NCBI GenBank assembly: GCA_017524145.1
Contig: JAFWUI010000040.1
Coordinates: 1 to 44,154 of the forward strand
Origin: Oxalobacter sp.
GTDB taxonomy: Bacteria > Pseudomonadota > Gammaproteobacteria > Burkholderiales > Burkholderiaceae_D
DNA length: 44,154 bases
Direction: 5' to 3'
Under the pieces are notes generated by a model, which saw nothing but the letters and a program-made list of their open reading frames with translations, did no database searches and was not told where the DNA came from. The translations under genes were made by a program, and so were the position numbers. Shown one piece after another: positions 1-8,769 of this stretch (its first letter is position 1; each line of letters starts with the position of its first letter).

Positions 1-79
1 ATCTCCTTCTTCTCTGATTCTTCTGTGTCGCAGTTGCCAGACCGCTTCTCAGTTTTATCAGTTTTGAAGGAGTTTTTTT

Positions 80-151
80 ATGCAAAGCTATAAGCTTTCT
101 GGAACCCCCAGCCTAGCTGGGGGTTTTCGTTTGACAAAAAAGGGAGCCTAA
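80..151 (+). CDS. possible 23-residue small ORF overlapping a terminator
   Basis: An ATG at 80 follows a perfect AAGGAG (67-72) with a 7-nt spacer and opens a frame of 23 codons ending in TAA at 149-151. The frame runs straight through the hairpin at 103-125, so the repetitive Thr-Pro-Ser-Leu-Ala-Gly-Gly stretch is simply the stem sequence read as codons. I recognise no family. It could be a leader peptide, a real small protein, or a chance start before the terminator of an off-window gene. No promoter is visible in the 66 bases upstream. Confidence 0.25.
   Translation: MQSYKLSGTPSLAGGFRLTKKGA
103..127 (+). terminator. Rho-independent terminator of an off-window plus-strand unit
   Basis: A 10-bp perfect stem (AACCCCCAGC at 103-112 and GCTGGGGGTT at 116-125) with a 3-base CTA loop is followed by TTCGTTT. 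The very stable GC stem and the T-rich tail on the plus strand suggest it ends transcription entering from the left edge. Confidence 0.7.
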
Positions 152-159
152 CGCTCCCT
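136..159 (-). terminator. typA terminator
   Basis: A 7-bp stem, AGGGAGC (141-147) with GCTCCCT (153-159), is followed on the minus strand by a run of six T (plus-strand A run 136-141). It lies 21 bases past the typA stop codon and fits a Rho-independent terminator for typA and perhaps for the whole operon. Confidence 0.8.
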
Positions 160-179
160 CTTTCAAATCATGCATGCAA

Positions 180-2009
180 TCAGTTCCTACGGTCACGGCG
201 CCGTTCAATATCCGTCAGCAGACGTTTACGGATGCGGATACTGCTTGGTGTAATCTCAACCAGTTCATCATCTTCAATGAATTCAACTGCATATTCCAAA
301 GACATCTGGACAGGAGGCACAAGACGGATGGCTTCATCAGTACCGGATGCCCGGATATTGGTAAGCTGTTTACCTTTGATTGGATTGACAACAATATCAT
401 TGTCATGGGAATGGATACCAATAATCATGCCTTCATAGACGGGATCATTATGGCTGACAAACATCCTGCCACGGTCCTGCAGTTTCCAGATGGCATAGGC
501 TACGGCAGAACCGCCTACCCCTGAAATCAACACTCCATTCCGGCGGCGGCCAGCCTTATCATTACCCGGATCAACCGGGTAATAACCATCGAATACATGA
601 CTCATGATGCCGGTACCACGGGTCAGTGTCATGAACTCGCTCTGGAAGCCGATCAATCCACGGGCAGGGACACGGTATTCCAGGCGCACCCTGCCTTTAC
701 CGTCTGGCTGCATATCCTGCAATTCTCCCCGACGCTGTCCCAATTCTTCCATGACACCGCCTTGGTTCTCCTCGTCGACATCCACTGTCAACGCTTCATA
801 GGGTTCATGCTTGACGCCATCAATGGTCTTATAGACGACACGGGGACGTGAAACTGCCAGTTCATAGCCTTCACGACGCATGTTTTCAATGAGGATGGTC
901 AGATGCAGTTCGCCACGTCCAGACACTTCAAATACGGTATCATCATCCGTTGGCGCAACCCGGAGTGCCACGTTGGACTTCAATTCGCGTTCGAGGCGTT
1001 CACGGAGCTGACGGCTTGTGACAAACTTCCCTTCACGTCCTGCAAACGGCGATGTGTTGACCATGAAATTCATCGTCAAGGTTGGCTCATCGATGTTGAG
1101 CATCGGCAGTGCATCGGGTGTTTCTGGATCACAGAGTGTAGAACCAATATCGATATCTTCAATCCCATTGACAAGCACGATATCCCCAGCTGATGCCTCA
1201 TCAATCACCGTTCGTTCCAGTCCCTTGAAAGAAAGCACTTGATTGATACGTGCCTTGACTGGTGTGGAACCAGGACCATTCATCACTATGACATCCTGAT
1301 TGCCCCGGACACGCCCACGGTTGACACGGCCGATACCAATCTTACCGACATAAGTTGAATAATCCAGCGAGGAAATCTGCATCTGGAAAGGACCATCTGC
1401 ATCTGCATCACGGACAGGGACATATTTCAGGATGGCATCGAACAATGGACGCATATCACCTGACCTGACATCTTCCTCCAATCCTGCATAGCCATTGAGC
1501 GCAGAAGCATAGACAACCGGAAAATCCAACTGTTCTTCATTGGCACCCAATTTGTCAAACAGGTCAAAAGTTGCATTGATGACCCAATCTGCACGGGCCC
1601 CGGGACGGTCAATCTTGTTGATGACAACAATCGGCTTCAAACCAAGCCCCAATGCTTTCCGTGTCACAAAGCGGGTCTGGGGCATCGGCCCCTCAACGGC
1701 ATCCACCAGCAGCAGGACGCTGTCAACCATCGACAGTACCCGTTCCACTTCCCCTCCAAAGTCAGCATGCCCCGGTGTATCAACAATGTTGATATGGGTG
1801 CCTTCATATTCAACGGCACAGTTCTTGGCAAGGATGGTAATGCCACGCTCTTTTTCCAGGTCATTGGAATCCATGACCCGTTCTTCAACAGACTGGTTTT
1901 CCCGGAAAGTACCAGACTGGCGCAGCAGCTGGTCAACCAATGTGGTCTTGCCATGGTCAACATGGGCAATAATCGCAACATTGCGGATAGCACGTTTTGT
2001 TTCAGACAT
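180..2009 (-). CDS. typA: ribosome-associated GTPase TypA/BipA
   Basis: 609 residues, the usual family length. TypA is a translational GTPase that binds the ribosome and helps 50S assembly and stress or low-temperature growth. The P-loop AHVDHGKT sits at residues 15-22, followed by the switch II DTPGH motif near residue 75 and NKID near residue 130. Behind the G domain come a beta-barrel domain II (about 205-300), EF-G-like domains III and V, and the TypA-specific C-terminal domain (about 480-609). The start is ATG at 2009; no strong Shine-Dalgarno is visible before it. It lies 91 bases after truB on the same strand, with a weak promoter candidate in the gap, so it may be read both with the rimP operon and alone. 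A terminator follows at once. Confidence 0.97.
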   Translation of the reverse strand: MSETKRAIRNVAIIAHVDHGKTTLVDQLLRQSGTFRENQSVEERVMDSNDLEKERGITILAKNCAVEYEGTHINIVDTPGHADFGGEVERVLSMVDSVLLLVDAVEGPMPQTRFVTRKALGLGLKPIVVINKIDRPGARADWVINATFDLFDKLGANEEQLDFPVVYASALNGYAGLEEDVRSGDMRPLFDAILKYVPVRDADADGPFQMQISSLDYSTYVGKIGIGRVNRGRVRGNQDVIVMNGPGSTPVKARINQVLSFKGLERTVIDEASAGDIVLVNGIEDIDIGSTLCDPETPDALPMLNIDEPTLTMNFMVNTSPFAGREGKFVTSRQLRERLERELKSNVALRVAPTDDDTVFEVSGRGELHLTILIENMRREGYELAVSRPRVVYKTIDGVKHEPYEALTVDVDEENQGGVMEELGQRRGELQDMQPDGKGRVRLEYRVPARGLIGFQSEFMTLTRGTGIMSHVFDGYYPVDPGNDKAGRRRNGVLISGVGGSAVAYAIWKLQDRGRMFVSHNDPVYEGMIIGIHSHDNDIVVNPIKGKQLTNIRASGTDEAIRLVPPVQMSLEYAVEFIEDDELVEITPSSIRIRKRLLTDIERRRDRRN

Positions 2010-2045
2010 AAAAATCGTATTTCGGAAAAATTGGGATAACTTGAT

Positions 2046-2074
2046 ATTCTAACCTGAATGTTTTTCAGCTTGAA
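2046..2074 (-). promoter_or_regulatory. weak candidate promoter for typA
   Basis: On the minus strand a TTCAAG box is followed after 17 bases by TAGAAT, in the truB-typA gap. The -10 is good (5 of 6) but the -35 matches only 3 of 6, so this is tentative. Confidence 0.3.
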
Positions 2075-2100
2075 GCTATAAACTGGGAAAATGATAGGGG

Positions 2101-3048
2101 TCAGGGATGTTTCAAAGCCACCAACCGTTCAGGTGCCAATACGCCATCAGGCCGCAGTTGGGCAGTACCCAAGAAAATCCCAGATGCTTCATAAACCCGG
2201 TAACGCCCTTCCCCGCCTGAAACCGGGATGTTTTCCTTGATGACAGAAAGGCGTTGCCCATTGCGGAAACGCATACTCAATGCGTCAGGTAAAGTTACGG
2301 CAGAGGAATCTGAAAGCAACCAGTCAACAGGTTTGAGATAACGGTTCTTATCCTCCTGAGAGGCCTCCTGCGTCTCCTGTAGGACCTGCAACCCCACTGC
2401 CTGGTCCAACGACAGTGCACCAACCTGTGTACGCCGCAACATCTTGAGATGCGCACCACAGCCGATGGCTTTTCCGATATCTTCCCCCAGTACCCTGATA
2501 TAGGTTCCTTTGCTGCATGTTACGGAAAGTGTCAGATAAGGAGTATGCCAATCAATGATTTCCAGTTTGTGGATAATGACTTCCCTGGCTTCACGCTCCA
2601 GTTCTATTCCTTTGCGGGCATACTCATAAAGTGGCCTGCCATCCCGCTTCAATGCAGAATACATCGGTGGAATCTGTTTGATGACGCCATGGAAACCTTC
2701 AAGCACCTGCTCGATTTCCTGGACAGCCAATTCAGGAACAGGTTTTTCTGAAACTACGGTACCTTCAGTATCACCTGTATCAGTCGAAATGCCTAAATGG
2801 ACAATGGTTTCATAGGTTTTATCTGCATTGATCAGGTCCTGCGAAAATTTGGTCGCTTCGCCAAAACACAATGGCAACAATCCCGTTGCAAAAGGGTCGA
2901 GTGTCCCCGTATGTCCTGCTTTTTTGGCATTGAAACAACGTTTTGCCTGAATCAGGGCATCATTGCTTGAAATGCCAGCCGGTTTATCCAATAAAAGAAC
3001 CCCGTCTATATCCAGACGGGGTTTGCGGGGTAACTGACCTCTTTTCAT
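2101..3048 (-). CDS. truB: tRNA pseudouridine(55) synthase TruB
   Basis: 315 residues. TruB isomerises uridine 55 in the T-loop of tRNAs and also acts as a tRNA-folding chaperone. The family motif GHTGTLDPFATGLL is clear, with the catalytic Asp at about residue 51 of the chosen protein, and the C-terminal part fits the PUA-like domain. I prefer ATG at 3048, with AGG six bases upstream, over the in-frame TTG at 3063. It follows rbfA by 27 bases in the rimP-nusA-infB-rbfA-truB operon, an arrangement conserved widely in proteobacteria. Confidence 0.96.
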   Translation of the reverse strand: MKRGQLPRKPRLDIDGVLLLDKPAGISSNDALIQAKRCFNAKKAGHTGTLDPFATGLLPLCFGEATKFSQDLINADKTYETIVHLGISTDTGDTEGTVVSEKPVPELAVQEIEQVLEGFHGVIKQIPPMYSALKRDGRPLYEYARKGIELEREAREVIIHKLEIIDWHTPYLTLSVTCSKGTYIRVLGEDIGKAIGCGAHLKMLRRTQVGALSLDQAVGLQVLQETQEASQEDKNRYLKPVDWLLSDSSAVTLPDALSMRFRNGQRLSVIKENIPVSGGEGRYRVYEASGIFLGTAQLRPDGVLAPERLVALKHP

Positions 3049-3075
3049 CTGCTGCCTGGACAATACTTGAAAAGG

Positions 3076-3465
3076 TTATGCCTGACCATCATCAGGCACA
3101 TGGGTGGCATTTGCTTCTTCAATCAGTTTCATCAATGCTATGCCATCTTTGATGGTTTTGTCATAGACAAACATCAAGGTCGGCAATGTATGGATATGCA
3201 ACCGTTTCCCCAACTCATTCCGCAGGAAACCGGCAGCATGACGCAGCCTCTCCTGTGTCAGTGCCAGTTTCTCAGCATCGTCATCAAGCATCGTATAGAA
3301 AACCTTTGCATTGGCATAATCCGGCGTTACCTTGACTTCGGTAATGGTAATCATGCCAATATCTGGGTCCTTCAGTTCTGAAAAGATGATGTCGGACAGG
3401 TCACGCTGAATCTGGTCAGCCACACGGAGGGCACGGTCAGGAATAGATCTGTTGCGTCTTGCCAT
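3076..3465 (-). CDS. rbfA: 30S ribosome-binding factor RbfA
   Basis: 129 residues, a normal length for this small KH-fold protein. RbfA binds immature 30S subunits and is needed for late 16S rRNA maturation, especially in the cold. The family pattern is visible: an N-terminal [14 protein letters not shown] helix, the [20 protein letters not shown] segment, and the KVFYTML strand. ATG at 3465 has AAGGAG upstream. It sits between infB (31-base gap) and truB, as in most proteobacteria. No oddities. Confidence 0.95.
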   Translation of the reverse strand: MARRNRSIPDRALRVADQIQRDLSDIIFSELKDPDIGMITITEVKVTPDYANAKVFYTMLDDDAEKLALTQERLRHAAGFLRNELGKRLHIHTLPTLMFVYDKTIKDGIALMKLIEEANATHVPDDGQA

Positions 3466-3496
3466 AATGCGCTCCTTTCAGGACAGTTCATTAGGT

Positions 3497-6242
3497 TTAC
3501 AGTGTACGGGCAATTTCCTGGATTTCAAAGACTTCAATCTGGTCGCCTTCCTGGATGTCGTTGTAACCCTTCAGTGTAAGGCCACATTCAAAACCAGCCT
3601 TGACTTCTTTCATATCATCCTTGAAACGTTTCAGGGAATCGATTTCCCCTGTCCAGATGACAACATGGTCACGCAGCAGATGGACAGGTGCACCACGGCG
3701 GACAAGCCCTTCCATCACGAAGCAACCTGCAATGGAACCCACCTTGCTGACGTGGATAACCTGACGGATTTCAACCAAGCCAAGAGCGGTTTCACGTTTT
3801 TCAGGAGCCAGCATACCGGACATCGCCGCTTTCACATCATCAATCGCATCATAGATGATATTGTAATAACGGATATCAATGCCATTGGCTTCTGCCAGAT
3901 TGCGTGCCTGGGCATCCGCACGGGTATTGAAGCCGATGATGACAGCCTTGGAAGCCACTGCCAGGTTGACGTCTGTTTCTGTGATGCCGCCGACCGCTGC
4001 ATGGATGACCTGCACACGGACTTCATCATTGGACAGTTTAAGCAGGGATGCCGACAATGCTTCCTGAGACCCTTGGACGTCTGTCTTGATGATCAAAGGC
4101 AATGTCTTGACTTCACCTTCTGCAATCTGGTCGAACATATTTTCCAGTTTCGCAGCCTGCTGTTTTGCCAGCTTGACATCACGGAACTTGCCTTGACGGA
4201 ACAAAGCGATTTCACGTGCTTTGCGTTCATCATTGAGAGCAATGATTTCTTCCCCAGCAGATGGCACACCGGACAGCCCCTGGATTTCCACAGGGATGCT
4301 TGGTCCCGCTTCAGTAATGCTCCTGCCGTTTTCATCCAGCATCGCACGGACACGGCCATATTCCGGCCCTGCCAGCACAACATCACCACGATGCAGGGTA
4401 CCAGACTGGACAAGGACTGTCGCAACAGGACCACGGCCTTTATCCAACCGGGCTTCAATGACAATCCCTTGGGCCATGGCATCGACAGGTGCCTGCAATT
4501 CAAGGATTTCAGCTTGGAGAAGGACATTCTCCAAGAGGTCATCAATACCCTGCCCTGTCTTTGCCGAGACATGGACAAACGGTGCATCACCACCATATTC
4601 TTCAGGCAGCACATTTTCGGCAACCAGTTCCTGTGTCACCCGGTCAGGATTCGCCCCTGGTTTATCAATCTTGTTGATGGCAACAACAATAGGTACATTC
4701 GCAGCCCTTGCGTGGGCGATTGCTTCTTTGGTCTGAGGCATGACACCATCGTCAGCGGCGACAACCAGGATAACAATATCGGTTGCCTGGGCACCACGGG
4801 CACGCATTGCTGTAAACGCCTCATGCCCTGGGGTATCCAGGAAAGTGACGATACCCCGTTTAGTCTGTACATGATAGGCACCGATGTGCTGGGTAATGCC
4901 ACCGGCTTCTCCAGAAGCAATCTTGGTACGGCGTACATAATCCAACAGGGAAGTCTTACCATGGTCAACATGCCCCATCACTGTAACGACCGGTGCACGT
5001 GGCAGTTTTTCAGCATTCTTGCCCATATCCATATCTTCAAGCGCGGATTCCGCATCCTGGATTTTGGCTGCAAATGCCTTATGCCCCATTTCTTCAACCA
5101 GAATCATGGCGGTTTCCTGGTCAAGCACCTGGTTGATGGTCACCATCTGCCCCAGTTTCATCATCTGTTTGATGACTTCAGAAGCTTTTACTGCCATCTT
5201 ATGGGCAAGTTCGCCAACCGTAATGGTTTCCGGCACATGGACTTCATGGACAATCGCTTCTGTTGGTTGATGGAAATTGCTTTCACGTTCCTGCATCTGA
5301 CCATGACGGCGGTTCTTGCCAGACTTGCCACGACCGCCTTCCCTTTCGCCAGACAGGTCTCCACCACGGGTTTTCATGCCAGAACCACGTTTCTTGGATG
5401 GTTCATCCTGCCAGCCACCATTGTTGCCACGGCTGCCTTTACCGCGTTTATCGTTCTTATCACCCTTTTCTGGCTTGTCGTTGCGCGTATCAGCTTGGCT
5501 GCCTTGTGTCTGTTTTTTGTCAACCGGTCTGCCAGCCTGCCCACTCTTTGCAGGCTGGCTGGATTTCTTGTTGTCTGCTGTTGCAGATGGCTGAGGCTTC
5601 TGTTCTGCCTGGGCTTTGGCTGGCTTCCGGATGGTACCATTCATCATCGCCTTGATTTGGGCGATTTCATCTTCCACCGCCTTACGGGCACGCTCAGCAT
5701 CTGCACGGCGCTTGGTCTTTTCAGCTTCGGTTTCCTGCAGGACCTCAACCTTCACTGCCTTAACCGGTTCTTCCTTTCTGGTTTCATTCTTAGCCGCTTC
5801 AGTGTCTGCACGGGGAGCTGCTGTTGCCTGGGGCTGTCCTTTTTCTGGATGCCCTCCTTGTGGCTGTAGTTGTTCTACAGCTTTCTTCTCTTTTCCAGCA
5901 CGGGCTGCTTCCTCCTGGACCCTGACTCGTTCTGCTTCAGCCTTGGCTTTTTCCCGTTTTTTCACGGGCATCAGCTTCCTGACGGGCAATCAATTCTGCC
6001 TGACGGCGGGCTTCAGCTTCACGCCGCTGCTTTTCTGCTTCATCAATCACAGGAACTGCTTTGCGGCGTGCAATTTCAGCACGCACCTCCGCCTGTTCAT
6101 CACGTCTGACAATCGTCCGTTTCTTGCGGACCTCTACCTGGATTGTCCTTGAACGGCCAGCGGCATCTGCCTGACGGATCTCACTGGTTTCTTTACGTGA
6201 GATGGAGATTTTGCGTTTTTCACCTGGAGTATTGATTGCCAT
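3497..6242 (-). CDS. infB: translation initiation factor IF-2, split by a single-base frameshift
   Basis: IF-2 is the GTPase that brings initiator tRNA to the 30S subunit and promotes subunit joining. The upstream frame (ATG at 6242, stop at 5937-5939) encodes 101 residues, and the rest of the protein lies in another frame ending at 3497. The frames join perfectly if one A is removed from a run of six A (plus-strand T run 5957-5962), giving about 914 residues, a usual length for this group. In the joined protein there is an IF2N-like start, a long charged linker, a second IF2N domain before the G domain, the P-loop GHVDHGKT near 423-430, [12 protein letters not shown], then domains II, III and IV. 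In the downstream frame an ATG at 5971 has AGGA five bases upstream and could start an 824-residue form, comparable with the internal starts of Escherichia coli infB. The gene is essential, so either sequence error, reinitiation or slippage must explain the split. Confidence 0.88.
5957..5962 (-). other. homopolymer at the infB frame break
   Basis: Six T on the plus strand (six A in the mRNA, context GAAAAAACGGG). Five A would restore a single continuous IF-2 frame reading Glu-Lys-Arg-Glu-Lys. Homopolymers of this length are common places for sequencing errors and also for polymerase slippage. Confidence 0.85.
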
Positions 6243-6303
6243 GGTTCCCCTTTTCTTTATCTTTCCAATAGATGCTCATGAACCTTATGAGTCCTTCACC
6301 TAT

Positions 6304-7866
6304 TTATTTGGATTCCATCAGTGTGCGAGCAGTTTCCTGAAGATTCCTTGCTACATCATCATAGCTGTCATCAATCATCTGCTGCTCTTCATCGGTGACA
6401 TCTGCCAATTCGTTATCCAGCAACTGGCGTGCCCGTTCAACAGGCAATGCCAGGATTGCACCAAATTCGTCATATGCCAGCCCCGCAAAACGTTCTACAG
6501 TCAGGATGCCTGCATTGCCCAACTTTGTCGCAACAGCCGTTGTCATCCCATCGAGGTCCCTGAGGGCTGGTTCCATTTCTTTGGTTGCTTCCTCATAAGC
6601 GATTTCTTCGCTGACGAAAATATCCCGGGCACGCTGACGGAGTTCCTTGAGGGTTTCTTCGTCAAAAGCTTCAATTTCCAGCATTTCACTCATCGGGACA
6701 TAAGCAATTTCTTCGATGGTTGTAAAGCCTTCATCAATCAGGACATCGGCAACATCCTGTTCAACATCCAGTTTCTTCATGAAGAGTTCCTGAAGTTCTG
6801 CCCGCTCTTGGGCATTCTTATCATCAGCCTCCTCTTCCGTCATGATGTTGATCTTCCAGCCTGTCAGTTCTGTTGCCAGACGGACATTCTGGCCATTCCT
6901 TCCGATAGCGATTGCCAGGTTTTCCTCATCGACAATCACATCCATCGCATGCTTGTCTTCATCGACGACAATCGAAATCACCGATGCCGGTGCCAATGCA
7001 CCGATGACAAACTGTGCCGGATCTTCAGACCAAGGCACAATATCAACCCGTTCGCCGGAAAGTTCACCGGTAACTGCCTGCACACGGGAGCCGCGCATAC
7101 CGACACAGGTACCAATCGGATCAATACGCCGGTCAAGTGCATGGACAGCAATCTTTGCACGGATTCCGGGATCACGGGCAGCAGACTTGATTTCAAGCTG
7201 ACCGTCTTCAATTTCTGGCACTTCCCTTGCAAACAGCTGCTTGATGAATTCTGGTGATGTACGCGACAGCAGGACCTGTGTTCCGCGCGGACCACGGTCA
7301 ACACGGTAAATACAGGCACTGACCCGGTCACCGACACGCAGGTTTTCCTTTGGAATCATCTGTTCACGTGGCAGACGGCTTTCAACCTTGCTGAATTCAA
7401 TGATGGCATCGCCTTTTTCCATCCGCTTGATGACACCATTGACGATGGATTCCCCGCGTTCGAGGAAATCATTCAGGTTCTGCTCACGTTCTGCATCCCG
7501 GATACGCTGCAGGACAATCTGCTTGGTATCCTGGGCAAAGCGGCGCCCCAAGAGGTCATCAGATTCAATCGGTTCCTCGATATATTCACCAACTTCAATG
7601 TCAGGGAACTGTTCCTTCGCCTCAAAGAAAAGGATTTCCTGGTCTGGCTGCTGGAGCCCTGCTTCATCAGGAACCACTTTCCAACGGCGGAAAGATTCCC
7701 GCTCACCGGTTTCCCTGTCAATCGCAACACGGATATCCACATCTCCTGGATAACGCTTCTTGGTAGCAAGAGCCAATGCGTGCTCCAACGCTTCCAGAAC
7801 GATTTCCTTGCTGACATTTTTTTCGCGCGCCAGCGCATCCACTAACTGAAGAATTTCAAGACTCAT
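6304..7866 (-). CDS. nusA: transcription termination/antitermination protein NusA
   Basis: 520 residues. NusA binds RNA polymerase and nascent RNA and modulates pausing, intrinsic termination and antitermination. In order: N-terminal polymerase-binding domain (1 to about 130), S1 domain (about 135-200), two KH domains (about 230-345, with [10 protein letters not shown] and [12 protein letters not shown] motifs), and two acidic C-terminal repeats (about 365-490) typical of beta- and gammaproteobacteria. A further Glu/Asp-rich tail of about 30 residues ends the protein. The ATG overlaps the rimP stop codon (ATGA), which points to translational coupling. The infB start lies 61 bases downstream. 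NusA often controls its own operon, which is relevant to the attenuator-like leader found upstream of rimP. Confidence 0.97.
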   Translation of the reverse strand: MSLEILQLVDALAREKNVSKEIVLEALEHALALATKKRYPGDVDIRVAIDRETGERESFRRWKVVPDEAGLQQPDQEILFFEAKEQFPDIEVGEYIEEPIESDDLLGRRFAQDTKQIVLQRIRDAEREQNLNDFLERGESIVNGVIKRMEKGDAIIEFSKVESRLPREQMIPKENLRVGDRVSACIYRVDRGPRGTQVLLSRTSPEFIKQLFAREVPEIEDGQLEIKSAARDPGIRAKIAVHALDRRIDPIGTCVGMRGSRVQAVTGELSGERVDIVPWSEDPAQFVIGALAPASVISIVVDEDKHAMDVIVDEENLAIAIGRNGQNVRLATELTGWKINIMTEEEADDKNAQERAELQELFMKKLDVEQDVADVLIDEGFTTIEEIAYVPMSEMLEIEAFDEETLKELRQRARDIFVSEEIAYEEATKEMEPALRDLDGMTTAVATKLGNAGILTVERFAGLAYDEFGAILALPVERARQLLDNELADVTDEEQQMIDDSYDDVARNLQETARTLMESK

Positions 7867-8345
7867 GCTTTGCGGCTCCTAAAATCCACCTGAGGCACCA
7901 GGTGTGCCCGGTCTATATCCGGGACTGTGAAATGTAATACGGAACTGGTCTTACCATCTGGATTGTCGAATTCAAGACCGATTTCATCCCCTTCAGGCTG
8001 CAACAGGATTCCCTGGAATGTTTTCCGGTTCAATCCTTCCACTGGACGGCGAAGCCTGATCCATGCTTCAGCACCGGCAAAGCGGACAAAATCCTGGAAT
8101 TTCTTCAATGGCCTATCCAAACCTGGTGATGACACTTCCAAACGTTCATAATCGGCATCTTCAACCATCAGGACATGGGACAACTGACGGCTGACTGTTT
8201 CACAATCATCCAGTGAAACACCACCCTCTGCCTGCCCGGGCAGGCAGTCAATATAGACCCGCAGGATACCGCCAGGCGCGCGCTCGATATCAACGAGCTC
8301 ATAGCCACAGCCAACCACCGTCTTCTCAATCAGTTCTTCAAACAA
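7863..8345 (-). CDS. rimP: ribosome maturation factor RimP
   Basis: 160 residues with the start proposed here. RimP binds the 30S subunit and is needed for its assembly. The N-terminal alpha/beta domain ([23 protein letters not shown]) and the [10 protein letters not shown] and SSPGLDRPL motifs are typical. An in-frame ATG exists at 8435, but it lies inside the terminator hairpin of the leader and would add 30 residues of unlikely sequence. A TTG at 8345 has AGGAG six bases upstream and gives the family length, so I choose it. First gene of the operon; overlaps nusA by four bases. Confidence 0.93.
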   Translation of the reverse strand: MFEELIEKTVVGCGYELVDIERAPGGILRVYIDCLPGQAEGGVSLDDCETVSRQLSHVLMVEDADYERLEVSSPGLDRPLKKFQDFVRFAGAEAWIRLRRPVEGLNRKTFQGILLQPEGDEIGLEFDNPDGKTSSVLHFTVPDIDRAHLVPQVDFRSRKA

Positions 8346-8411
8346 ATGATGCTCCTGTTCCAATCGCTGTTCCGACCATCTTCCCGTTATCGGGAAAGGA
8401 AAGGCTTGATG

Positions 8412-8470
8412 AAAAAAAAATGGGCTAAAGCCCATCTGTTTCTTCCTTCTGCCCCATTGATTGATGGGCG
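8412..8470 (-). promoter_or_regulatory. attenuator-like leader of the rimP-nusA-infB operon
   Basis: Between the promoter and rimP the minus strand carries four complementary segments: GCCCAT (8469-8464), ATGGGGC (8457-8451), GATGGGC (8436-8430) and GCCCAT (8425-8420). Segments 3 and 4 form a hairpin followed by a run of nine T (plus-strand A run 8412-8420), a complete intrinsic terminator ahead of the coding start. Segment 1 can pair with 2 or, alternatively, with 3 over seven bases, which would destroy the terminator. An 11-codon mini-ORF (ATG at 8457, stop at 8425-8427) ends in the terminator loop, but its ribosome site is poor. Control by NusA or by translation of the mini-ORF is inference. 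Confidence 0.65.
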
Positions 8471-8489
8471 AAACCTGTAGTGAAAAGAG

Positions 8490-8518
8490 ATTATATACGA
8501 ATCATCCTGAAACAACAA
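8490..8518 (-). promoter_or_regulatory. sigma-70 promoter of the rimP operon
   Basis: TTGTTG (-35, 8513-8518) and a perfect TATAAT (-10, 8490-8495) are separated by 17 bases on the minus strand. Transcription would start near 8483, giving a leader of about 140 bases before the TTG start of rimP. Confidence 0.75.
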
Positions 8519-8688
8519 CGTTTTAGACCAATAAATCCAATAATATCAACAGTTTTTTTGCTCTTTTGTGCCAAAAGACAGCAAACACCCGGCCAAAAAG
8601 CCGGATACTCCCAAAAAAACACACTGTTTTTACCCTCAAAAACCTTAAAACAAAACAACACCCCGGCTGTTTCCAGTATTCCCTTGTT

Positions 8689-8717
8689 TTGGCATATTAT
8701 CCCGAGCGTTGTAGAAT
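8689..8717 (+). promoter_or_regulatory. sigma-70 promoter of parE
   Basis: TTGGCA (8689-8694) and TAGAAT (8712-8717) with a 17-base spacer, each with 5 of 6 consensus bases. The transcript would start near 8724. The 334-base gap 8436-8769 therefore holds divergent promoters for the rimP operon and for parE; the middle part (about 8520-8685) is A/C-rich and shows nothing else I can name. Confidence 0.7.
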
Positions 8718-8769
8718 GCGCTGTCTATCACACGATAAACCAGCAGATTACCCGTTCCCTATCCTTTTT

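Noticed and set aside
3452-5869. 805-codon open frame antisense to infB
   Set aside because: Mirror of infB codon bias; no family motif, and the true gene on the other strand is unmistakable.
6202-7257. 351-codon open frame antisense to nusA
   Set aside because: Shadow of nusA; Cys/Phe/His-rich composition with no domain.
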